A DNA stretch of 25,289 nt, taken from NCBI GenBank assembly GCA_965218865.1, contig CBDCME010000036.1:1-25289 (forward strand). Reading direction: 5' to 3'. The stretch is from CBDCME01 sp965218865. Lineage in GTDB: Bacteria > Pseudomonadota > Alphaproteobacteria > JAAXGF01. Within the stretch, counting starts at the first letter, position 1. The number at the start of each line of letters is the position of its first letter. Of this stretch, positions 9,508 to 16,258 are shown piece after piece. The position numbers and the translations under genes are program-made. The notes beneath the pieces are model-generated. The model did no database searches and had not been told where the DNA came from. It was given only the letters and a program-made list of their open reading frames with translations.

Positions 9508-9930
9508 TCACGGCCTTGGGGCGCATTCGTCGTCGATGTCGCACCAGTCATAGGCCCATTGGCACATCCTGCTGCGGGCGGTCTCGTTGGCGGGGGAGAT
9601 GATCTGGTCGCCGTTTTTATTCATCGTTTGGGTCACGAGGCCAAGGTCTTGCAGCACGGTAACGGCCTGTACCAGCCGCGGTACCGGTTTCGTCAGGATC
9701 TCGGCCAGATCGTTGACCGTCAGATTCGCGAACGGCACGCGGCAGATGATCGCCCGCCGCACCGGGTGTGTTCGCAGGCGCACATACGCCTCGACATCTT
9801 CGAGCCACACGGCGAAGTCGGCATGCCGATCGTCCGACCGATGCCAGGGTTCATCCCGGGCACCGGCGGGCGCGGCCACGAAAAAGACAAGGAGGGCGCT
9901 AGCCATAAGGCACAAAAGGTGGAATTTCAT
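9508..9930 (-). CDS. Secreted protein with a winged-helix-like domain
   Basis: This 140-residue protein begins with a clear signal peptide: MKFHLLCLMA, then a hydrophobic core, ending AAPAGA before RDEPWH with a plausible cut at residue 24. Residues about 55-115 look like an ArsR/MarR-type winged helix, with LTVNDLAEILTKPVPRLVQA as the two-helix unit, then VLQDLGLV and a TQTMNKNGDQI wing. The C-terminus holds C123, C130 and C136. A winged helix behind a signal peptide is unexpected, because such folds normally bind DNA in the cytoplasm; here it might act as a protein-binding domain in the periplasm. ATG 9930 has GGGAG just upstream. An in-frame GTG at 9948 would bury the signal peptide. The resemblance is by eye only. 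Confidence 0.55.
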   Translation of the reverse strand: MKFHLLCLMASALLVFFVAAPAGARDEPWHRSDDRHADFAVWLEDVEAYVRLRTHPVRRAIICRVPFANLTVNDLAEILTKPVPRLVQAVTVLQDLGLVTQTMNKNGDQIISPANETARSRMCQWAYDWCDIDDECAPRP

Positions 9931-10038
9931 GCTCCCAGCCCTGACCATCTCTAAACCAATACCCCGCCCAAGAGTTGCTCCTGGGAAAAAAGGATCCGCG
10001 ATCTTTATTCTTAGCCGAACGCGTTAAGTTTGAGCCGG

Positions 10039-10344
10039 TCAGTTGGCGAGCGTTCCAGGAAAGCGCCGCTTACCACATTTCCGGCATAGTCGGTTGCCAA
10101 ACCAGGCGCTTTCGAAGGAATCGCCGCAATTCAGACATTTACGAACCTTGCTCGTATGAGCCGCGAGCGACCCCGGAGACTCGTCGCCCCCGGACTCCGG
10201 CCCGAATGTCGATGGCGGGCGCTGCCGGAAATCAGCCACGGTGGAGTTGTCACCCAGAATTCGCCCCTCCCCTCTATTCACCGGATTCGAAAACATCCGC
10301 GATTCCGCTTGCGCATCAAGACGCTTCAACGTCCTATTCGACAT
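10039..10344 (-). CDS. Small protein with C-terminal zinc ribbon
   Basis: The protein has 101 residues. The first 65 are polar and probably disordered. Residues 70-90 form a zinc ribbon, CLNCGDSFESAWFGNRLCRKC, described by cysteines at 70, 73, 87 and 90 (C-x2-C-x13-C-x2-C). The same spacing and the F-x-S and N-R landmarks occur in the GcrA-like protein at 10916-11281, so the two ribbons are paralogous. ATG 10344 follows AAGGA by about 7 bases. The frame is open further upstream, but a terminator hairpin lies there, so I reject longer starts. It probably binds nucleic acid or a partner protein. Confidence 0.55.
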   Translation of the reverse strand: MSNRTLKRLDAQAESRMFSNPVNRGEGRILGDNSTVADFRQRPPSTFGPESGGDESPGSLAAHTSKVRKCLNCGDSFESAWFGNRLCRKCGKRRFPGTLAN

Positions 10345-10360
10345 GGCGATTTCCTTGAAT

Positions 10361-10386
10361 AAAAAAGCCGGGCGATCGCGCCGGCT
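10361..10386 (-). terminator. Intrinsic terminator on the minus strand
   Basis: On the minus strand AGCCGG, a 9-base loop and CCGGCT form a hairpin followed directly by six T residues (the A run at 10361-10366). It lies about 100 bases after the DUF6362-type gene and ends only 16 bases before the start codon of the zinc-ribbon gene, so it could terminate the upstream operon or act as an attenuator for the downstream gene. Confidence 0.72.
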
Positions 10387-10487
10387 CATCGATTGAATGA
10401 GGTTGAGCCGGAATCCCTCCCGGCACAAATTACCGTAACCCATACCCCCGCTCATTGATATGAAATTCTTTCGCACGACGGAGAATT

Positions 10488-10919
10488 CTAAACGGGCAGG
10501 TTTTGGCGGTTGAGGCTTTCGGCAAGATGGTGGAGGCCGGCGGCGTACCAGGCGCGGCAGGTATTGGGGGATTTGCCAACGAAAGCGGCGATCCGGCGCC
10601 AGGAAAATCCGTTGGCCCGGCTCCACATGATTCGCTGCGCGTCGCGCGGCAGCAGGCGAAACCAGTCGAGGGTCTCGTCCATTCGGGTGATGGCCTCGGG
10701 CGGCGCCGGCGCCAAGCGCACCCCCGCCGCGGCGTAGCCGTACGCCTCATGGCTTGCGCGCACGAACTGGGGACATTTCGTCACTTGTCGTCGAATCTGT
10801 TTTTCGGGCAGGCGCTTGAGGGTATCCACCGCCTCGATGACGCGGGCCTCGATTTCGAGGGCGGTGTAATCGGCCGCCCCGGGCACCGCCGCTCCGCTCG
10901 TTGGTGAGTAAGCGGTCAT
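10488..10919 (-). CDS. DUF6362-type helix-turn-helix protein
   Basis: The 143-residue protein has a C-terminal helix-turn-helix-like region, RLLPRDAQRIMWSRANGFSW followed by RRIAAFVGKSPNTCRAWY. It resembles a small family found in alphaproteobacterial prophages and mobile elements that I associate with DUF6362, from memory of its WFRLLP and W-x(2)-A segments. The first 30 residues are poorly conserved in character. ATG 10919 overlaps the stop of the upstream GcrA-like gene in an ATGA junction, so the two are translated together. A terminator follows about 100 bases downstream. Possible roles are DNA binding in phage control or packaging; neither can be shown from the sequence. Confidence 0.6.
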   Translation of the reverse strand: MTAYSPTSGAAVPGAADYTALEIEARVIEAVDTLKRLPEKQIRRQVTKCPQFVRASHEAYGYAAAGVRLAPAPPEAITRMDETLDWFRLLPRDAQRIMWSRANGFSWRRIAAFVGKSPNTCRAWYAAGLHHLAESLNRQNLPV

Positions 10920-11281
10920 TCGGGAAGGCTCAATCGCGCGGTCCCACCCTGGGCCCAGGCCAGACCGCTGGAGAAGGGACCGTCGTCGAGGCAGGCCTCG
11001 CAAATTCGATTGTCGACATGGCTGCTGGGAAAATTCCTGCCACAATGGAGACAGCGCCGCGTGGTCCGGCCAAGTTTTCGCGGTTTCGTCGGGCGTCGGA
11101 TTTCCAACACGTGTCCCGCCGCCCGCAGTTTTCGCACCTTGCTTTCCACCGCCCGCACCGGCAGGCTCAGGCGGAGGCCTATCTTGACCGACGTATGAGC
11201 TTGATTCCACAGGGTAATAAGGTTTTCGGCCGTTCCCTTCGGCCAGCGCGGGGTGGGGCGAATAGGAGGGACGGCATCCAT
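10916..11281 (-). CDS. GcrA-like N-terminal domain with zinc ribbon
   Basis: The protein has 121 residues. Residues about 12-56 (RWPKGTAENLITLWNQAHTS and the following LPVRAVESKVRKLRAAG) resemble the SANT/Myb-like start of the alphaproteobacterial cell-cycle regulator GcrA and its phage relatives, which recognise DNA. Residues 77-97 are a zinc ribbon with cysteines 77, 80, 94 and 97. ATG 11281 lies 111 bp from the divergent S24 repressor gene at 11393. It is the first gene of a leftward operon that overlaps the DUF6362-type gene. The arrangement, repressor facing small DNA-binding genes, is what one expects of a phage early control region. The protein lacks the long C-terminus of true GcrA, so I do not use that name. 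Confidence 0.62.
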   Translation of the reverse strand: MDAVPPIRPTPRWPKGTAENLITLWNQAHTSVKIGLRLSLPVRAVESKVRKLRAAGHVLEIRRPTKPRKLGRTTRRCLHCGRNFPSSHVDNRICEACLDDGPFSSGLAWAQGGTARLSLPE

Positions 11282-11342
11282 GGTTGCGTGTTCCTGGTTT
11301 GTTCTATATCCTTGCGGCCATGTAAGGTCGAAATTTGTGGAC

Positions 11343-11368
11343 TGTCAATAGGAATTTTCCTAAATTCC
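11343..11368. promoter_or_regulatory. Divergent control region with overlapping inverted repeats
   Basis: TAGGAA and TTCCTA (11349-11354, 11357-11362) form a perfect 6-bp inverted repeat with a 2-base centre. A second pair, GGAATT and AATTCC (11351-11356, 11363-11368), is nested in it. On the minus strand TTGACA at 11343-11348 is a perfect -35, with TTACAT 17 bases on as a weak -10 for the leftward operon. The repeats would let the S24 repressor block this promoter and its own. The role is inferred. Confidence 0.5.
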
Positions 11369-11392
11369 GAGACGAACGGATCAGGAGCGCGG

Positions 11393-12049
11393 ATGGATAC
11401 TCTGGCGGCGGAAATACGGTGGCGGATGAACGGACGCGGCTTTAATCAGAAGTCGCTTGCCCGCAAGGCCGGCCTCAACGAGACCGGGGTGAGGGACATC
11501 CTCCAGGGCAAGTCGCGGCACCCGCGCCACGACACGATCGAGAAGATTGCCGGGGCGCTCGGCTGTTCGGTGATTGATTTGCTGGCGCCGCCAAATCAGG
11601 GTGCGAAGACCGTCGGGGAAGCGGCGCCCGACGAGGATCTCATCTTCGTCGCCAGTTACGACGTCGCGGCTTCCGCCGGCGAGGGGATCCTCATCGACGT
11701 CGAGCACACGACGGGTCGGCTGGCCTTCCGGCGCGATTGGCTGCGCTCGGTTACCGCCGCCGCGCCGGAGGATCTGGCGGTCATCGCCGTACGCGGCGAC
11801 AGCATGTATCCCACTCTTGCCGATGGAGATACGATCCTCGTCGATCTGACCCAGCGCTCGCCCGGGCACGACGGAATTTATATTCTGCGTTTCGGCGACG
11901 TCGTCCTGGTCAAGCGCTTGCACATCGACCCGGTTCGCCGGCGCGCGACGATTTCCTGCGACAACGCCAATTACCCGGCCCTGGCGCCCGTCGATCCGGC
12001 CGAGATCGATATCGCCGGGCGGGTGATCTGGTTGGGCCGGCGGGTGTAG
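11393..12049 (+). CDS. S24-family (LexA/CI-like) phage-type repressor
   Basis: The protein has 218 residues. Residues about 5-64 are a Cro/CI-type helix-turn-helix (QKSLARKAGLNETGVRDILQ). Residues 85-215 are an S24 peptidase domain with the catalytic serine in RGDSMYPTL (S137) and the lysine in VLVKRL (K174). S24 proteins cut themselves when activated RecA filaments form, lifting repression during DNA damage. An obvious Ala-Gly cleavage site in the linker is not certain; ASAGEG at about 93-98 lies at the start of the peptidase domain. The gene faces the leftward GcrA-like operon across a 111-bp region with nested inverted repeats. No integrase, structural phage genes or attachment site were found nearby, so this is either a remnant or a domesticated regulator. 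Confidence 0.88.
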   Translation: MDTLAAEIRWRMNGRGFNQKSLARKAGLNETGVRDILQGKSRHPRHDTIEKIAGALGCSVIDLLAPPNQGAKTVGEAAPDEDLIFVASYDVAASAGEGILIDVEHTTGRLAFRRDWLRSVTAAAPEDLAVIAVRGDSMYPTLADGDTILVDLTQRSPGHDGIYILRFGDVVLVKRLHIDPVRRRATISCDNANYPALAPVDPAEIDIAGRVIWLGRRV

Positions 12050-12136
12050 GCGGGGGGCGCCGAAACCGCGCTCGATGTCGGGGATAAGGAAGGACGCCGG
12101 CCCGATCGGGAGATTCGGAATGGAGTCCGGCGGCGA

Positions 12137-12164
12137 TTGCACCAGGGCGGCCCCGTGATATAAG
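12137..12164 (+). promoter_or_regulatory. Probable sigma-70 promoter of the aroQ operon
   Basis: TTGCAC (12137-12142) and TATAAG (12159-12164) are separated by 16 bases and lie 41 bases before the aroQ start. They match the consensus hexamers at 4 and 5 of 6 positions. No other good pair was seen in the 155-bp gap after the S24 gene. Confidence 0.5.
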
Positions 12165-12204
12165 GGGAAGTCCGGATCGTGAAAACGGAAGGTCGCGCAC
12201 TGGG

Positions 12205-12657
12205 ATGGTCCCGACCGTCGCGATACTCAACGGCCCCAACCTCAATCTGTTGGGAACGCGTGAACCCGAAATCTACGGCCGCGAAACCCTAGCCGAGATC
12301 GAGGCCGCTTGCCTTCGCGACGCCGTACAGCTCGGTTTCGGCGTCGACTTCCGGCAGACGAACAGCGAAGGCGAACTCGTCGGCTGGATTCAGAAACTCG
12401 CATCCGGAGTGGCCGGAATGATCGTCAACGCGGGAGGCTTGAGCCACACCTCGGTCGCCGTGCTCGATGCCTTGCGTACGGTCGGCGAGCCGGTCATCGA
12501 GGTCCATTTGTCGAACATCCATCGACGCGAACCCTTTCGCCACCGCTCGTACGTGTCCCAGGTGGCGCACGGCGTTATCTGTGGGTTCGGCGGCCACGGG
12601 TACATCCTCGCCCTCCACGCGATGGCGAACCTGTTGCGGAACAGGGAACAATCATGA
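12205..12657 (+). CDS. aroQ: Type II 3-dehydroquinate dehydratase
   Basis: This enzyme dehydrates 3-dehydroquinate to 3-dehydroshikimate in the cytosolic shikimate pathway and forms a dodecamer in known members. The 150-residue length is standard. Visible motifs are GPNLNLLGTREPEIYG, with the active-site arginine and tyrosine, TNSEGELVGWI, NAGGLSHTSVAV with the catalytic histidine region, and EVHLSNIHRREPFR near the C-terminus. The ATG at 12205 has GG-rich sequence but only a modest ribosome site. The stop overlaps the accB start in an ATGA junction. The order aroQ-accB-accC is widespread in proteobacteria and supports the call. Confidence 0.96.
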   Translation: MVPTVAILNGPNLNLLGTREPEIYGRETLAEIEAACLRDAVQLGFGVDFRQTNSEGELVGWIQKLASGVAGMIVNAGGLSHTSVAVLDALRTVGEPVIEVHLSNIHRREPFRHRSYVSQVAHGVICGFGGHGYILALHAMANLLRNREQS

Positions 12658-13139
12658 CGCAATCTCGAGATCGGGGACCGTCACGGACCCCGCAAGCGAA
12701 ATCGACCGCGAAATTCAAGGTTGATCACGACCTCATCCGCCAGCTCGCCGAATTGCTCGCGGAAACGGGACTCAGCGAAATCGAGATCGGAGAGGGTGAG
12801 CGGCGCGTGCGCATTGCCCGCAACTGCGGCCCCACGGTATTGTCACAGCCGGCCGCGCCTTCAACTCCGGTTGCCGCGACGCCGACGCCAACCGACGCGA
12901 CCCATCCCGGCGCCGTCATCTCGCCGATGGTGGGTACCGTTTACCTCGCCCCGGAACCCGGAGCGCCATCATTCGTCAAGCTCGGAGATTCGGTCAAGGA
13001 AGGCCAGACCCTGTTCATCGTCGAGGCAATGAAGGTGATGAACCCGATTCGCTCGCCGCGCTCGGGCAAGGTCAAGCAGATCCTGGTTACCGACGGCGCA
13101 CCGGTCGAATTTGGCGAGGCCCTCCTGACACTCGAATAA
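12654..13139 (+). CDS. accB: Biotin carboxyl carrier protein of acetyl-CoA carboxylase
   Basis: The 161-residue protein carries the biotin that shuttles carboxyl groups in the first step of fatty acid synthesis. Residues about 22-56 are the N-terminal dimerisation region. Residues 63-85 are the flexible Ala/Pro/Thr linker. Residues 86-161 are the biotinyl domain with the EAMKVMN motif; the biotinylated lysine is K127. The start codon overlaps the aroQ stop by 4 bases (ATGA), so it should be translated by reinitiation. The accC start follows 6 bases after its stop, keeping the two subunits balanced. The frame is open well upstream inside aroQ; that extension is rejected. Confidence 0.96.
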   Translation: MTQSRDRGPSRTPQAKSTAKFKVDHDLIRQLAELLAETGLSEIEIGEGERRVRIARNCGPTVLSQPAAPSTPVAATPTPTDATHPGAVISPMVGTVYLAPEPGAPSFVKLGDSVKEGQTLFIVEAMKVMNPIRSPRSGKVKQILVTDGAPVEFGEALLTLE

Positions 13140-13145
13140 GCGCGG

Positions 13146-14501
13146 ATGTTCGAAAAAATCCTGATCGCCAACCGTGGCGAGATTGCCCTGCGCATCCATC
13201 GCGCGTGCCGGGAAATGGGAATCAAGACCGTCGCCGTCCACTCCTCGGCCGACGCCGACGCGATGCACGTGCGCCTGGCCGACGAGAGCGTCTGCATCGG
13301 TCCGGCGCCGGCCCAGGAAAGCTATTTGAACATTCCGGCAATCATTTCCGCCGCCGAAATCACCGACACCGACGCGATCCACCCGGGATACGGTTTCCTG
13401 GCCGAAAATCCCGGATTCGCGGAAATCATCGAGGAGCATGGATTCGTTTTCATCGGTCCCCGCCCTGATCACATCCGCATGATGGGCGACAAGATGGCGG
13501 CGAAGACGGCGGCGCTCGCGGCCGGTCTGCCGATCGTTCCGGGTTGCGAGCAGGCGGTCGCCAACGCCAGCGAGGCCCGCCGCCTGGCCGAGTCGATCGG
13601 CTACCCCGTCATGTTGAAGCCGGCGGCCGGCGGCGGCGGCACCGGGATGAAGGTCGTGCGCGAACCCGGGGCCATGAACGACGCCCTGGTCGCGGCGCGA
13701 ACCGAGGCCAAGGCCAGCTTCGGTAACAGCGACGTATTCCTGGAAAAATTTCTCACCGGCGCCCGCCATATCGAGATCCAGGTGCTCGCCGACGGGAAGG
13801 GCAACGTCGTTCACCTGGGCGAACGCGATTGTTCCCTCCAGCGCCGCCACCAGAAGCTCGTCGAGGAGACTCCGTCGCCGGCGTTGAACGCCGCGGACCG
13901 CGACCGGCTCGGCGAGATCGTGGTGACGGCGGTGCGCCGGCTCGGCTATAGCGGGGTGGGCACGGTCGAGTTCCTCCACGCCGAGGGCGAGTTCTTTTTC
14001 ATCGAGATGAACACGCGATTGCAGGTCGAACACCCGGTGACCGAAATGATCACTGGTATCGATCTGGTCCGCGAACAAATCCTCGTGGCCACGAACAGCA
14101 ATCTCGGGTTGCAGCAGTCCGACATCTCGTTTCAGGGCCACGCGATAGAGTGTCGCGTCAATGCCGAGCACCCCGAAACCTTCGCTCCGTCGCCCGGCCA
14201 GGTGACCGCCTACCACGCCCCTGGCGGATTGGGCGTGCGAGTCGACTCGGCGCTCTACTCGGGTTATCGGGTGCCCCCCAATTACGACAGCCTGGTGGCC
14301 AAGGTCATCGTTCATGGCACCAATCGAAACGAATGTCTCATGCGCTTGCGGCGGGTGCTCGATGAATACGTGATCGACGGCATCTCAACGACGATCCCGC
14401 TCCATCTCCGGATCATGGGCGCGGCCGATTTCATCAACGGCGCTTACGATATCCACTGGCTGGAACGGTTTATCGCCAGCAATGCCACGGATTCGCCATG
14501 A
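13146..14501 (+). CDS. accC: Biotin carboxylase subunit of acetyl-CoA carboxylase
   Basis: This ATP-grasp enzyme carboxylates the biotin on AccB using bicarbonate and ATP. The 451-residue length matches the family. It opens with FEKILIANRGEIALRIHRAC, contains the DAIHPGYGFLAENP segment, the glycine-rich ATP loop KPAAGGGGTGMKVV at about residues 159-172, and the EMNTRLQVEHPVTEM active-site segment near 290. In many homologues the loop has an arginine where this one has threonine (GGGGTGM). The ATG is 6 bases after the accB stop, and its own stop overlaps the aat start by 4 bases, so the cluster is translated as a unit. Confidence 0.97.
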   Translation: MFEKILIANRGEIALRIHRACREMGIKTVAVHSSADADAMHVRLADESVCIGPAPAQESYLNIPAIISAAEITDTDAIHPGYGFLAENPGFAEIIEEHGFVFIGPRPDHIRMMGDKMAAKTAALAAGLPIVPGCEQAVANASEARRLAESIGYPVMLKPAAGGGGTGMKVVREPGAMNDALVAARTEAKASFGNSDVFLEKFLTGARHIEIQVLADGKGNVVHLGERDCSLQRRHQKLVEETPSPALNAADRDRLGEIVVTAVRRLGYSGVGTVEFLHAEGEFFFIEMNTRLQVEHPVTEMITGIDLVREQILVATNSNLGLQQSDISFQGHAIECRVNAEHPETFAPSPGQVTAYHAPGGLGVRVDSALYSGYRVPPNYDSLVAKVIVHGTNRNECLMRLRRVLDEYVIDGISTTIPLHLRIMGAADFINGAYDIHWLERFIASNATDSP

Positions 14502-15157
14502 TCGCGGTAACGCCCGAGCTTCTTTTGCGCGCGTACGCTTGCGGCCTGTTTCCCATGTCCGAGGGGCGCAATGATCCGCGGCTCTTCTGGATCGATCCGG
14601 ATCAGCGTGGCATCATCCCGCTGTCACGGTTCCACGTCCCCCGCCGGCTTGCCCGCCGGGTCCGCCAGGGCGCTTTCGAGGTCCGCTACGACACCGCCTT
14701 CGACGCCGTCGTCGACGCCTGTGCCAAGCCGACCGAAGAGCGTTCCGAAACTTGGATCAACGACCGCATCATATCCCTCTACCGGGCCCTTCATGCCGAC
14801 AAGCACGCCCATAGCGTCGAATGCTGGCGCGACGAACGTCTTGTCGGCGGCCTCTACGGCGTGGCCCTGGGCGCGGCCTTTTTCGGCGAAAGCATGTTCA
14901 CGCGCGAGACCGACGCCAGCAAGGTTGCCCTGGTGCATCTCGTTCGGCGCCTCAAACAGGGTGGATTTCGCCTCCTGGACGTCCAGTTCCTGGCCAACCA
15001 TTTGCAGATTTTCGGGGCCGTGGAGGTCTCTCGAGAGGTCTATCACGATATGCTCGGGGAGGCCCTGCGCAATACGGCATGTTTCTACCCTGGCGAAGGG
15101 TCCAATTCAGTGGGCGGCGGGGACTCGTTTTTGCAGTCGACGACCCAAATGTCGTAG
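14498..15157 (+). CDS. aat: Leucyl/phenylalanyl-tRNA-protein transferase
   Basis: This enzyme transfers leucine or phenylalanine from tRNA to proteins with N-terminal lysine or arginine, marking them for ClpS/ClpAP in the N-end rule pathway. The 219-residue length is normal. Motifs include ACGLFPMSEGR, LFWIDPDQRGIIPL, ETWINDRI and the conserved GGLYGVALGAAFFGESMF followed by DASKVALVHL. The start overlaps the accC stop in an ATGA junction. The last 73 bases overlap the end of the convergent DUF2155 gene, so the C-terminal tail after about residue 195 is probably variable. The accBC-aat linkage is typical of alphaproteobacteria. Confidence 0.95.
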   Translation: MIAVTPELLLRAYACGLFPMSEGRNDPRLFWIDPDQRGIIPLSRFHVPRRLARRVRQGAFEVRYDTAFDAVVDACAKPTEERSETWINDRIISLYRALHADKHAHSVECWRDERLVGGLYGVALGAAFFGESMFTRETDASKVALVHLVRRLKQGGFRLLDVQFLANHLQIFGAVEVSREVYHDMLGEALRNTACFYPGEGSNSVGGGDSFLQSTTQMS

Positions 15158-15537
15158 ACGGGGTGCTCGAGGGCGAACAGCGCCGGGCTCGAGGCGAACA
15201 TCCAACCCGCGAACAGTTCGACCCGCTCTTCATCGAGTTTTTCCTCCTCGATGGTCAAGAGGACCGCGCTTTCGGGCGTTTCCTCGGGGGGAGCCTTGTG
15301 GCAGGCGAGGGCGACAATCTTCAGGTTGCCGAAATGCACGATTTCATCGATACGCGCCTCGATCGCCGAAACCCGCGCCGTGACCTTGTTGAGACCCTGC
15401 AATACCGCGACCTTGCCCGCCATCGCCGGCGAAGCCGGCAGGCCGGCCACGAACAGCGTCAGGCAGGCCCACCGAAATTTGCCAGACCGGAGGGCACCCT
15501 TAATCCCGGAACGGATCGTCCAGTGATTCGATGACAT
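15085..15537 (-). CDS. DUF2155 domain periplasmic protein
   Basis: The 150-residue protein has a signal peptide (FRWACLTLFVAGL, then PASPAMA before GKVAVL, cut near residue 40) and a DUF2155 domain. The domain shows KIVALACHKAPPEETPES, GWMFASSPALFALEHPVYD and a closing VVDCK, with two conserved cysteines that may pair. Function is unknown; it is conserved in alphaproteobacteria beside aat and NDUFA12. The ATG at 15537 lies inside the end of the upstream small gene (38-base overlap). No ATG or GTG nearer the hydrophobic core was found, so the long N-region is kept with some doubt. The 3' end overlaps aat tail-to-tail by 73 bases, leaving no room for a separate terminator. Confidence 0.85.
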   Translation of the reverse strand: MSSNHWTIRSGIKGALRSGKFRWACLTLFVAGLPASPAMAGKVAVLQGLNKVTARVSAIEARIDEIVHFGNLKIVALACHKAPPEETPESAVLLTIEEEKLDEERVELFAGWMFASSPALFALEHPVYDIWVVDCKNESPPPTELDPSPG

Positions 15538-15721
15538 CGCGCATGACTTGTCGGACCTGTTTTCCATCGCAACCCATCAGCACCGCGTCCTCGAGGGCGT
15601 CCTGGCAAATTTGCCTGATCTCGTCCAGGTTTTCGTCGAGTACCTTGCGTTTTTCCGGACACGAGATCGGTGAACCGTCGTCGGCCTTCCATTCCGGGCG
15701 AACGGACGGATCGACGGTCAT
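15500..15721 (-). CDS. Conserved small alphaproteobacterial protein of unknown function
   Basis: The protein has 73 residues from ATG 15721, or 84 from the GTG at 15754. It is acidic, with a DDGSPISCPEKRKVLDENL start and a helical ICQDALEDAVLMGCDGKQVR segment. I recall similar small proteins between mlaD and DUF2155 genes in Rhodospirillales, so I treat it as a real gene. No catalytic motif is visible. It has cysteines in SCPEK, ICQD and MGCD, but no paired CxxC. Its 3' end overlaps the DUF2155 start by 38 bases. It probably shares the mRNA of the NDUFA12-mlaD operon. Confidence 0.65.
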   Translation of the reverse strand: MTVDPSVRPEWKADDGSPISCPEKRKVLDENLDEIRQICQDALEDAVLMGCDGKQVRQVMRDVIESLDDPFRD

Positions 15722-15776
15722 CCGGCGGGCTGGATCACTCTGTCCAGGGGACACGTCTCGGCCACCGGCGGCATTA

Positions 15777-16232
15777 TTATTTGTCGCCGCTTGTGCTCAG
15801 GCTGTAAATCGCCTTACCCAGCAAGGTTTCGAGGTTCACCGACTCTTGGGTCATCGTGATCTCGCCGCCCGCTTCGATAATATTTTCGTCGCCGCCGGGT
15901 TCGATGGCCACGTACTTTCCGCCCAAAAGACCCTCGCTGGCGACGGAGGCGAAGGTGTCGTCCGAAAGTTCGACTTCGTTGTCGATGCTCATCCGCACGA
16001 CCGCCATGAATGATTCGGAATCGAGCGTTTGCTCCAAGACCGAGCCGATCTTGATGCCGCCGATCCGAACGTCGTCCCCGACCTTGAGACCGTCGACCGA
16101 GGTGAAGCGGGCCTTTACCTCGTAGCCGGCTACGGTTTCGACTCCCGCGGTCTGGTAAGCGAAAACGATAAAGCTGACCGCGATCCCCAGAACCAGGGCG
16201 CCAATCAGGGTTTCGACCACGCTCCTATTCAT
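15777..16232 (-). CDS. mlaD: MlaD-family lipid transport substrate-binding protein
   Basis: This 151-residue protein is anchored in the inner membrane by one N-terminal helix (residues about 7-28) and projects an MCE domain into the periplasm. There MlaD hexamers pass phospholipids between the outer membrane shuttle and the MlaFE transporter to keep outer-membrane asymmetry. The MCE signature is visible in VKARFTSVDGLKVGDDVRIG followed by GIKIGSV, and SEGLLGGKYVAIEPGG is the later conserved piece. The length is normal for alphaproteobacterial MlaD. No mlaE, mlaF or mlaC is adjacent. It lies 26 bases downstream of NDUFA12 in the same operon. Confidence 0.93.
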   Translation of the reverse strand: MNRSVVETLIGALVLGIAVSFIVFAYQTAGVETVAGYEVKARFTSVDGLKVGDDVRIGGIKIGSVLEQTLDSESFMAVVRMSIDNEVELSDDTFASVASEGLLGGKYVAIEPGGDENIIEAGGEITMTQESVNLETLLGKAIYSLSTSGDK

Positions 16233-16258
16233 CTTTCATCCCCAGCCCTCGCTATGCC

